This document shows, in pieces, positions 1 to 5,901 of a stretch of 8,572 bases of DNA. The stretch is from positions 20,987 to 29,558 of the forward strand of contig PMAK01000087.1 of NCBI GenBank assembly GCA_003153655.1. Direction: 5' to 3'. This DNA is from Phycisphaerales bacterium (GTDB taxonomy: Bacteria > Planctomycetota > Phycisphaerae > Tepidisphaerales > Tepidisphaeraceae). Both the position numbers and the translations under genes were made by a program. The notes under the pieces were generated by a model. The model was not told the origin of the DNA, ran no database searches, and saw only the letters and a list, made by a program, of their open reading frames with translations. Position 1 is the first letter of the stretch; every line of letters begins with the position of its first letter.

Positions 1-307
1 GGGTGGCGGAATGCTCGCTTGTACTCGTGATGATGCGTTTGCGCGGGGCGCGGGCCGTGAGGATTCCACGGATGGCGGTGTTGACCGATTCGGTGCCGGC
101 ACTGGTGAATGTCAGATCAGCATCGCGGCAGTTAATTAAATCGGCGACGGATGCGCGAGCATCGTCAATCGCCTTGCGGGCAAGCTGGCCAAAACGGTGG
201 ACGCTGGAGGGATTGGCATAATAGTCCGTCAGATACGGAAGCATCGCCTCGACGACTTCCGGAGCCGGGCGCGTGGTGGCGTTGTTGTCGAGATAGATAA
301 TGGACAT
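1..307 (-). CDS. Cysteine desulfurase (NifS/IscS family), N-terminal part
   Basis: A PLP-dependent class V aminotransferase that takes sulfur from L-cysteine, giving alanine and an enzyme persulfide for Fe-S cluster or thio-cofactor assembly. The 102 visible residues open with MSIIYLDNNATT, the family's N-terminal signature, followed by the NPSS.HRFG segment (residues 36-44), a TFTS.GTES stretch (about 74-82) and the ITSTSEHSA segment (about 93-101), where the family's cofactor-contacting histidine lies. The PLP lysine and catalytic cysteine lie beyond the left edge; the family is usually about 380-400 residues. ATG at 307 is chosen because the family signature begins there; I see no good Shine-Dalgarno before it. 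It is last in the visible leftward unit, 28 nt after the M50 protease gene. NifS, IscS and SufS types cannot be separated from this fragment. The family call is firm; the cellular role is inferred. Confidence 0.93.
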   Translation of the reverse strand, partial: MSIIYLDNNATTRPAPEVVEAMLPYLTDYYANPSSVHRFGQLARKAIDDARASVADLINCRDADLTFTSAGTESVNTAIRGILTARAPRKRIITSTSEHSAT

Positions 308-335
308 CACTTTGGAATATTTGGACGGCCGGATC

Positions 336-1415
336 TTACCGGAATTGGGAAAGTTCCGATTCCCGGCGGCGCTGTTGCTCTGTGGTTTTGCGCAGGGCGC
401 GGCGTTCGTGCCAGGTGAGAGAAGGAAGCCCCCGCGCGGACACTTTTGCCAGGATCGCGTCAATACGGTCTCGGGCCGCCTTTTCCTGGTTGGCGATTTT
501 ACGGGCCTTGCGAATGGCGCGGCGGCTGAGACGGCGACGTCGCGGCTCGCTTGGGGCGTCAAAAAGGCTCTGGCTGTAATCGAAGGATTCACGCCAATCT
601 TCGGGACCATTTTCCCGGAGGATGATCCGCTGACGGTAGCACTCGTAGAGGCAAAAAACCATGAACGCGGCGATAAACCAGTATTGGTTGGAGGCTATCG
701 AGACAATGCCGAAGATTACAGCGCCGCCGATGCCGACCGAGGTGGCGACAATCATGGAGCGGAAATTCCCGACGAGCGACCAGAGGACAGACTGAAGCAT
801 ATGTCCGCCATCCAGTGGGAGGATGGGAAGAAGATTGAGCAGAAGGATGCGATAGTTGACGGTGAAAATCGCCCAAAGGAAGAAGATCGGATCGGACCAG
901 CGGCAATGGAAATCAGGAGTCGGGCCGTGGAATGGATATAGAGAAACCATTATGTGGCTGGAATGCGGGAACGCCCCTGACACGGGAGTTGAGAAATAGA
1001 TTGCTGCGGCGGAAGCGACGCAGAATAAAAGATTCAGCGCTGGTCCAGCCGCGGCGGTCACAAAAGTGGGCGCCGGCTTGTGCGGCGGATCGTGGGGAAC
1101 GAGACCGCCGAGGGGCCAGAGGAGGATTTCATCGGGTCCGCCGCCGAATCGGCGCGCGACGAAGCAGTGTGCGAGTTCATGGAGGATGAGCGCGCAGGTC
1201 CAGAGCGCCATGCCGAGGGCGCGAAGCTGGATGGGAAAGGCTTTATCCCAATCGAGAAGAACGACCGCGAGAATAAAAATAATGAGCGACGCTTGCGCGC
1301 GGAAACGAATGCCGAAGATTCGGAACATCGGCACAGAGCCGCTGATGAGCCACACAAGAGGATTCGTGGAGGGCCCACTGCGATCACGGTAATGAGGTCT
1401 ATCATCCCAGGCCAT
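336..1415 (-). CDS. Site-2 protease family zinc metalloprotease (peptidase M50)
   Basis: A 359-residue polytopic membrane protease that should cleave substrates within or near the bilayer. The zinc site is visible as HELAH at residues 79-83 in a hydrophobic helix (LWTCALILHELAHCFVARRFGG), with the third ligand in the LDGGH motif (201-205) after NLLPILP. Other hydrophobic helices lie near 42-56, 118-140, 177-193 and 225-258. Residues about 264-317 form a charged, Arg/Lys-rich linker. A short C-terminal segment (about 318-345, with I.AKVSARGLPSLTWHERRAL) resembles the small terminal module of some planctomycetal rhomboid and M50 proteins, from memory. ATG at 1415 has AAGGA eight nt upstream, touching the stop codon of the Nudix gene, which suggests coupled translation. 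A start at the internal methionine 30 would drop an N-terminus that looks family-typical. There is no PDZ domain, so this is not RseP-like; substrate unknown. Confidence 0.93.
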   Translation of the reverse strand: MAWDDRPHYRDRSGPSTNPLVWLISGSVPMFRIFGIRFRAQASLIIFILAVVLLDWDKAFPIQLRALGMALWTCALILHELAHCFVARRFGGGPDEILLWPLGGLVPHDPPHKPAPTFVTAAAGPALNLLFCVASAAAIYFSTPVSGAFPHSSHIMVSLYPFHGPTPDFHCRWSDPIFFLWAIFTVNYRILLLNLLPILPLDGGHMLQSVLWSLVGNFRSMIVATSVGIGGAVIFGIVSIASNQYWFIAAFMVFCLYECYRQRIILRENGPEDWRESFDYSQSLFDAPSEPRRRRLSRRAIRKARKIANQEKAARDRIDAILAKVSARGLPSLTWHERRALRKTTEQQRRRESELSQFR

Positions 1416-1427
1416 ACGTGGAGTCCT

Positions 1428-1964
1428 TCACGTGCGGTCGCGGTGGAACTTGTCGAACAACAGGAGCGTGGCGATGGTCTTCGCATCGATGATCTCGGCG
1501 GTACGGATCATCTCGATGGCTTCGTCAAACGACGCGGGCATTATCTCGATCTCCTCGTCATCTTCCAAGGCGGCGACTTTCTTTTCCAGATCGTAGGCAG
1601 CAAAGGCGTATAACTTCTCGGTGAGGATTCCGGGCGAAGAAAAAAAGGAGGCGAGGGGCTTGAGCCGTCCCGCGAGATAGCCGGTTTCCTCCAACAGTTC
1701 CCGGCCCGCGCAGTTCATTGGATCTTCCCCTTTTTCCAATGTTCCTGCAGGCAATTCGATCAGGGTCGCCTGGGCGGCATAGCGGTGATTGCGGATAAGC
1801 AAGACCTTGTCAGCGAGGAAGGGCAGAATGACAACCGCGCCGGGATGGACCACAAGTTCGCGGCGAAATTCGCGTTCCGTCTCCTCATTGACGAGTCGAT
1901 GGACCTCCAACTGAACCTTTTTTCCCTTAAAAACGGTCTGCTTTTCGATCAGGCGGTGAAACAT
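1428..1964 (-). CDS. Nudix hydrolase, ADP-ribose pyrophosphatase type
   Basis: A 178-residue cytoplasmic hydrolase expected to split ADP-ribose or a related nucleoside diphosphate derivative into AMP and a phosphosugar, using divalent metal. The Nudix box (G-x5-E-x7-REUxEExGU) is complete at residues 74-96: G74, E80, R88, E89, E92, E93, G95. P111 lies about 16 residues past the box, the spacing reported as diagnostic of ADP-ribose pyrophosphatases, inside SSPGILTEKLYAF. The frame is open upstream to 2033, but ATG at 1964 has AAGGAG seven nt before it and begins a family-typical N-terminus (FHRLIEKQTVFKGKKVQLE); the 23 extra residues look unrelated and would run across the promoter. It is the first gene of the leftward unit, 12 nt before the protease gene. 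Substrate choice among ADP-ribose, GDP-mannose and similar compounds is inferred. Confidence 0.93.
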   Translation of the reverse strand: MFHRLIEKQTVFKGKKVQLEVHRLVNEETEREFRRELVVHPGAVVILPFLADKVLLIRNHRYAAQATLIELPAGTLEKGEDPMNCAGRELLEETGYLAGRLKPLASFFSSPGILTEKLYAFAAYDLEKKVAALEDDEEIEIMPASFDEAIEMIRTAEIIDAKTIATLLLFDKFHRDRT

Positions 1965-1971
1965 TACCCAG

Positions 1972-1977
1972 CTCCTT
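1972..1977 (-). promoter_or_regulatory. Ribosome binding site deciding the Nudix start
   Basis: On the minus strand AAGGAG lies here, seven nt before the ATG at 1964. It supports that start over the longer open frame reaching 2033. Confidence 0.85.
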
Positions 1978-1983
1978 AACGAA

Positions 1984-1989
1984 ATTATA
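1984..1989 (-). promoter_or_regulatory. Putative -10 element of the Nudix/M50/desulfurase unit
   Basis: The minus strand reads TATAAT, identical to the sigma-70 -10 consensus, about 20 nt before the Nudix start. A transcript beginning about seven nt downstream would have a very short leader that still contains the AAGGAG. The -35 is poor: TTCACC lies 15 nt upstream (4 of 6 matches, short spacer), with nothing better at 16-18 nt. The -10 is seen directly; promoter function is inferred. Confidence 0.5.
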
Positions 1990-2041
1990 GTGATTGCATG
2001 GTAAGGTGAATCGGTGCAAAATGCGCACCACAAAAAATTGG

Positions 2042-2056
2042 AATCGAGACTCGATT
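2042..2056. promoter_or_regulatory. Palindrome in the divergent intergenic region, candidate operator
   Basis: AATCGAG, one A, then CTCGATT: a perfect 7-bp inverted repeat around a single base. It sits between the divergent Nudix and antiporter units, upstream of the TATAAT of the first and about 59 nt before the GTG start of the second. The size and odd centre would suit a homodimeric regulator. No regulator gene is in the window, so function is inferred. Confidence 0.35.
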
Positions 2057-2100
2057 GCCATAGGCGGCACGGGCGGGGTTTGCTAAGTTAATTGAAGGGA

Positions 2101-2107
2101 AAAGGAG
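2101..2107 (+). promoter_or_regulatory. Ribosome binding site supporting a GTG start
   Basis: AAAGGAG ends seven nt before the GTG at 2115. The next in-frame ATG, at 2127, would be 19 nt away, too far for normal use. The site therefore favours the GTG start of the 154-residue protein. Confidence 0.8.
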
Positions 2108-2114
2108 TTGATCG

Positions 2115-2579
2115 GTGCATCTGGGCATGAACCGCGCGAGTTTGGTCTATCTGGTGGTCTGCGTGGTGTTCGCGTTTGGAATTTGGACGATCCTGGAGGT
2201 GGGCACGGCATTTTTAACCGCTCCGCGGGATCTAGATGGACGATGGGCGCCAGAGAATGCGTCGGGGGCCGCGGGATTTTCGATCAGCCAATCGGGGAAA
2301 TTCGTTCGCTTTTCATTGGAGAACGGCGGCCGGCATTTTGACGCTGTTTTGATGCAAAGCTCTCAGCCCGCTGAGGGTACGGCGAATCAATTGCTCAAAT
2401 TTGACGGAGATGGATGGCATGTCGAGGGGATAGGCTCAACTGCCAGTGATGCGGTAAGATTTACATTTCAGGCGCCGGCTGGAATGCAGGGCCCGCAGTC
2501 CGGAACGTATCGACTTCAGCGTATGAATCCAGACCCACCCCCGCCGACGGCGGCTATCAAGCAGGGCTCGCATTCGTAA
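2115..2579 (+). CDS. Small membrane-anchored protein of unknown function, antiporter partner
   Basis: I do not recognise a named family for this 154-residue protein. One hydrophobic segment (about 10-28, LVYLVVCVVFAFGIWTILEV) would act as a membrane anchor or uncleaved signal. The rest is soluble, probably outside the inner membrane. It has a DLDGRW motif (39-44), an ISQSGKFVRFSLENG stretch (57-71) that looks like beta strands, repeated short beta-prone segments to about residue 135 (TYRLQRM), and a Pro-rich tail (DPPPPT). The alternation suggests a small beta-barrel or sandwich, but that is inference. GTG at 2115 is chosen for its Shine-Dalgarno. The antiporter gene starts 6 nt after its stop without a good ribosome site of its own, so the two are probably co-transcribed and translationally coupled. 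An accessory or sensing role for the antiporter is plausible but unproven. Confidence 0.8.
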   Translation: MHLGMNRASLVYLVVCVVFAFGIWTILEVGTAFLTAPRDLDGRWAPENASGAAGFSISQSGKFVRFSLENGGRHFDAVLMQSSQPAEGTANQLLKFDGDGWHVEGIGSTASDAVRFTFQAPAGMQGPQSGTYRLQRMNPDPPPPTAAIKQGSHS

Positions 2580-2585
2580 CCAGCC

Positions 2586-4742
2586 ATGGTGGCAAGTCAA
2601 TTCATTCTCTTACTGGTGGTGCAAACGGCCCTGATCCTTGGGCTTAGCCGGATCATGGGGTTTTTGTTCATCCGCCTCCGCCAGCCGCAGGTGATGGGCG
2701 AAATGATCGCGGGGATCATGCTCGGGCCGAGTCTTTTCGGCTTGCTTTTGCCTCATCTGTTCAAAGAGGTATTTCCGGCGGATAGCATCCAATATCTCAA
2801 TGCGCTGAGCCAGGTCGGGGTGATTTTCTTTCTATTCCTGGTTGGTTTGGAGTTGGATCCCAAACTGATGCGCAATCGCGGACCAGCGGCGGTCGTCATC
2901 AGCCATGCGAGCATTTTGACGCCATTCTTCATGGGTACGCTTTTGGCGCTGTTTTTATATCCAAGGCTGTTCAACGCAGTACCGGCGATGCGATTTACAT
3001 CGGTTGCGCTTTTCCTTGGCGCGGCGATGAGCATCACGGCGTTTCCGGTGCTCGCGCGAATATTGACGGAGCGGAATTTACAGCGGACGCCGATCGGCGC
3101 GATCGCCATCACCTGCGCGGCGGTGGATGATGTGACGGCTTGGTGCATGCTGGCCTTCGTAATCGCGGTAGCACGGGTGGCGGGAATTGGTCCCGGGTTA
3201 ATGACCGCGGGGAAATCGATTGTTTATATCGCGCTAATGTTCCTCGTGGTGCGGCCATTCCTCAAGCGTCTCGAGCTGATGTATGAGCGGAGCAACCACC
3301 TGAGCCAGAATCTGCTGGCAATCATTCTGGTTTTGGTGCTGGGGTCTTCGATTGCCACGGAATTGATCGGCATTCACGCGTTATTCGGCGCGTTCATGAT
3401 GGGGGCGATCATGCCGAAGGGAACGGCCTTCGTGCGAACGCTGACGAATAAGCTGGAGGACTACACCGTTGTACTGCTGCTGCCGATATTTTTCGCTTAC
3501 ACGGGGTTGCGCACCGAAATTGGCTTGCTGAACGATGGGTCGCTCTGGCTGTATACAGGGCTGATTATCCTTGCGGCAAGCATGGGGAAATTCGGCGGAT
3601 CAACAGTGGCAGCGCGATTTTGCGGACTTTCCTGGCGGGAAGCGAGCGCTATTGGCGTGCTGATGAACACGCGAGGATTGATGGAGTTGGTGATCCTGAA
3701 CATCGGGCGTGATCTTGGAGTTATTACAGAAGCCGTGTTCGCGATGATGGTGATTATGGCGATCGTGACCACGGCCCTGACGACGCCAATGCTGCAACTG
3801 GTCTATCCGCGGGCAAAGGCGGAAGGGGAAGAGGCCGCAGCGCGCGAGGCGGCCGAGAGCCGGCCGTTTACGGTGCTGATTCCGGTTTCGCGGCCGGCGA
3901 GTGGTGGGTCGCTGGCAAAGATGGCGTCGCTGCTTGCGCCTCCCCCGCCGCTGGATGCGGGAAGGCGGATCATTGCTTTGCATCTGGAGCGGTTGAGCGA
4001 TCACGATCCATATTCGCTGCGCATGGCGGAAGCGCCCGTTCAGCGCAGTGAATCATTGGCGCCGCTGATGGATGTGGCACGCGAATTGGAGATTGCTGTA
4101 GAGCCGATTGCGTTTGTCAGCCGGGATGTCCCCAGTGATATCGCGCGATTTGCGCGGCTTCGGGCGGCGGATTTAATTCTGATGGGATTTCATAAACCGG
4201 TGTTTGGACAGGCTATTCTGGGTGGGACCGTGCATCGGGTGATGACGGCGAGCGACAGCGACGTGGCGGTGTTCGTGGATCGGGATTTCGAGTCGGCGAA
4301 GAGAATTTTGGTGCCATTCCTGGGTGGGAAGCATGACCGGATGGCGCTGGAACTCGCGGGGCGGATCGCTCGGAACGCAGAGGCGTCGTTGACGATTCTG
4401 CATGTTGTGCCGCCCCACCGCTCGGAAAGCGATGCCGTGCTGAACGCCCGGGCCGCGGTGGATCGGACGTTTGCCGATCCGACGCAACCAACGCCGATGA
4501 ATTTTCAGGTAATTGAGGATTTGTCGCCGGTGGACGCGGTCATACAGGCGGCGCGAGAATACGATTTGGTGGTGATCGGCGTTGAGGAGCAATGGGGAAT
4601 GCAGTCCCAGCTATTTGGGTTCCGGCCTGAACGGATCGCACAGCAGACTGAGACATCGCTACTGATCGTGCGGAAATATGGCGGTCCTGGGGTTGGAGTC
4701 GGGGCGGGGGCGCATGCGGATTTGGTAGCTGGGCATGGATAG
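2586..4742 (+). CDS. CPA2-family cation/proton antiporter (CHX/Kef-like) with C-terminal Usp-like domains
   Basis: A 718-residue inner-membrane exchanger, expected to swap Na+ or K+ for H+ and so serve pH and salt homeostasis. Residues about 5-405 form the Na_H_exchanger domain with roughly 12-13 hydrophobic helices. Visible signatures are GIMLGPSLFG (43-52), FLVGLELD (84-91), SITAFPVLARIL (149-160), the Asp pair in AAVDDVTAW (D181, D182), and MNTRGLMELVILNIG (360-374), which closely resembles the CHX-type signature. An Asp pair at this site is known from electrogenic exchangers. After a charged linker come two Usp-like modules, about 427-566 and 570-697. The first keeps G534..K537..G547-T548, matching the Usp nucleotide motif spacing with one Gly replaced; the second has G665 and G678 but Phe where Ser/Thr is expected. 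There is no TrkA-N (RCK) domain, unlike classical KefB/KefC. A Gly-rich tail ends the protein. ATG at 2586 lacks a clear ribosome site. The ion cannot be read from sequence. Confidence 0.93.
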   Translation: MVASQFILLLVVQTALILGLSRIMGFLFIRLRQPQVMGEMIAGIMLGPSLFGLLLPHLFKEVFPADSIQYLNALSQVGVIFFLFLVGLELDPKLMRNRGPAAVVISHASILTPFFMGTLLALFLYPRLFNAVPAMRFTSVALFLGAAMSITAFPVLARILTERNLQRTPIGAIAITCAAVDDVTAWCMLAFVIAVARVAGIGPGLMTAGKSIVYIALMFLVVRPFLKRLELMYERSNHLSQNLLAIILVLVLGSSIATELIGIHALFGAFMMGAIMPKGTAFVRTLTNKLEDYTVVLLLPIFFAYTGLRTEIGLLNDGSLWLYTGLIILAASMGKFGGSTVAARFCGLSWREASAIGVLMNTRGLMELVILNIGRDLGVITEAVFAMMVIMAIVTTALTTPMLQLVYPRAKAEGEEAAAREAAESRPFTVLIPVSRPASGGSLAKMASLLAPPPPLDAGRRIIALHLERLSDHDPYSLRMAEAPVQRSESLAPLMDVARELEIAVEPIAFVSRDVPSDIARFARLRAADLILMGFHKPVFGQAILGGTVHRVMTASDSDVAVFVDRDFESAKRILVPFLGGKHDRMALELAGRIARNAEASLTILHVVPPHRSESDAVLNARAAVDRTFADPTQPTPMNFQVIEDLSPVDAVIQAAREYDLVVIGVEEQWGMQSQLFGFRPERIAQQTETSLLIVRKYGGPGVGVGAGAHADLVAGHG

Positions 4743-4868
4743 CGGGACGGAGCAATCCGAGTCGGCCTAATAGGGCGAGATTCGACAACATGCACTATAG
4801 GTTGTGGAAAACCACGTCAATTTTTGCACTTTATTGGACATCTTGCTAGGTATGAATGGATCGGCGAT

Positions 4869-4873
4869 GGTGA
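4869..4873 (+). promoter_or_regulatory. Ribosome binding site for the HAD phosphatase start
   Basis: GGTGA pairs with the 16S tail and lies four nt before the ATG at 4878. It is short-spaced and moderate, but it supports this start over the upstream in-frame TTG at 4824. No convincing promoter was found in the 135 nt between the antiporter stop and this gene. Confidence 0.5.
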
Positions 4874-4877
4874 GGTC

Positions 4878-5735
4878 ATGAAGTACAAAATGATCGCCAT
4901 CGATTTGGATGGGACGCTCCTGTCGCCGAGCAGCCAGGTGACGCCGCGCACGAAAGAGGCAATTCATCGGGCGCTGGATGCGGGGCTGCTGATTTGCTTT
5001 GCGACGGGCCGGAATTTTACCGAATGCGAGACAGTGCTTGAGGCGATCGAACATTATGACTCGGCAGTTTTTGTCGGCGGGGCCATGGTAATGGATACCC
5101 GCCAGCGGGTGACGCTGCATCGGACGCTGATGGATGGTGCGCTGGCGCGAGAGTTATGCGCGTTTTTTGAATCGCATGGCGAGGCGGCGCTCGCCCTACA
5201 GGATACAGCGACGGCTGGGGTCGATTATCTCATCAGCAGCGATATCGCGTTGCATCGGATCACCGAGCAGTGGTTGAAAATGACGAAGGTGAGCTTTCGG
5301 CGAGTAAGCGATCTGGCCCGGCAATCGCATGAGCATACGGTGCGGGTTGGCGTTGTGGCGCCATCGGAGATCGCCCGATCCATTCACGCGAAGCTGGAGC
5401 AGGATTTTGGCGCGCGGGTGATGAGTCATTGCTTTTTAGGCGGAGACGTAAGCGTGGTCGAAGTCTTCGATCCTTCGGTAAGCAAATGGCAAGGGATTTT
5501 GCGTATCGCGGGCCGGCATCATGTGAAGGCGGAGGAGATCATTGCCATTGGAGACGGCATAAATGACGTCACGATGGTAAGCAACGCCGGGCTGGGAGTG
5601 GCGATGGGAAATTCGCACGCGGATCTTTTGAAGTGCGCCGGCAGGGTCATCGGGCGGAACAGTGATGATGGACTGGCGGTCTTTTTGGAGGAGCTGCTGG
5701 CTACCGGAGCTGTGGAGCAGGCGGAACGAAATTAA
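4878..5735 (+). CDS. Cof-type HAD-superfamily phosphatase
   Basis: A 285-residue cytoplasmic Mg2+-dependent hydrolase that should remove phosphate from small phosphorylated metabolites such as sugar phosphates or nucleotides, through an aspartyl-phosphate intermediate. All four HAD motifs are visible: motif I DLDGT with nucleophile D9 and acid/base D11; motif II FATGR with T43; motif III Lys K203 in SVSKWQGI; motif IV GDGIND with D226 and D230. The large cap between motifs II and III (about 80-190) and the ending GVAMGNSHADL..AG....NSDDGLAVFLEELL are typical of the Cof/YidA (type IIB) group. An in-frame TTG at 4824 would add 18 residues, but nothing in them looks conserved and the family begins just before motif I, so ATG 4878 is preferred. 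It stands alone, 135 nt after the antiporter gene, with a strong hairpin 70 nt downstream. Substrate unknown. Confidence 0.93.
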   Translation: MKYKMIAIDLDGTLLSPSSQVTPRTKEAIHRALDAGLLICFATGRNFTECETVLEAIEHYDSAVFVGGAMVMDTRQRVTLHRTLMDGALARELCAFFESHGEAALALQDTATAGVDYLISSDIALHRITEQWLKMTKVSFRRVSDLARQSHEHTVRVGVVAPSEIARSIHAKLEQDFGARVMSHCFLGGDVSVVEVFDPSVSKWQGILRIAGRHHVKAEEIIAIGDGINDVTMVSNAGLGVAMGNSHADLLKCAGRVIGRNSDDGLAVFLEELLATGAVEQAERN

Positions 5736-5756
5736 TGGCTCGCGCGTGATCGGGAA

Positions 5757-5798
5757 GCAGCGGGCTGCGAATCATGGAAGGATGCGAAAGGAGTCGCA
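5757..5798. repeat. Two small hairpins in the convergent spacer
   Basis: GCAG/CTGC encloses CGGG (5757-5768), and TGCGA/TCGCA encloses the loop AAGGAG (5783-5798). With the larger hairpin just downstream they make three adjacent inverted repeats between convergent genes. They are individually weak (4-5 bp). They may be part of a structured 3' end, a degenerate repeat element, or chance. Confidence 0.3.
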
Positions 5799-5805
5799 GG
5801 CTCTG

Positions 5806-5843
5806 TCGGCTGGCACACCGGAGGTGTGCCGGCCGATTTATTT
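5806..5843 (+). terminator. Probable intrinsic terminator after the HAD phosphatase gene
   Basis: The arms 5806-5819 and 5823-5836 pair over 14 bp (TCGGCTGGCACACC with GGTGTGCCGGCCGA) around a three-base GGA loop. The single imperfection is a U-G wobble in the plus-strand RNA, which becomes an A-C mismatch in the minus-strand RNA. A T-rich tail (TTTATTT) follows on the plus side only. Both facts favour rightward termination of the HAD gene, although the tail is interrupted by an A. The arm sequence could alternatively belong to a dispersed repeat. Confidence 0.65.
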
Positions 5844-5901
5844 GAGCGCCAAATGTTGAGCGAAGCGGAACACCGGCACGCCGGGGGGCCGATTGGAAGG
5901 T

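Noticed and set aside
300..941. Long plus-strand open frame opposite the M50 protease
   Set aside because: It is antisense to a clear protease with intact zinc motifs, and its translation shows no recognisable domain; likewise the plus-strand frame at 7052-7693 opposite lpd.
1965..2033. N-terminal extension of the Nudix protein by 23 residues
   Set aside because: The extension reads through the TATAAT element and the AAGGAG site, and its residues look unlike the family; the ATG at 1964 is far better supported.
2055..2089. Promoter for the antiporter unit (TTGCCA, later TGCTAAGTT)
   Set aside because: Spacing between the two elements is about 23 nt and the -10 match is partial; an extended -10 is possible but not supportable.
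4748..4759. CGGA/TCCG hairpin with GCAA loop just after the antiporter stop
   Set aside because: Four base pairs only and no T-run; consistent with chance.
4803..4825. Hairpin GTGG/CCAC with downstream T-run as a terminator for the antiporter gene
   Set aside because: The stem is only 4 bp plus one wobble and the T-run starts five nt after it; too weak to call.
4824..4877. TTG start adding 18 residues to the HAD phosphatase
   Set aside because: No ribosome site precedes the TTG, the added residues look non-conserved, and the family starts just before motif I, as ATG 4878 does.
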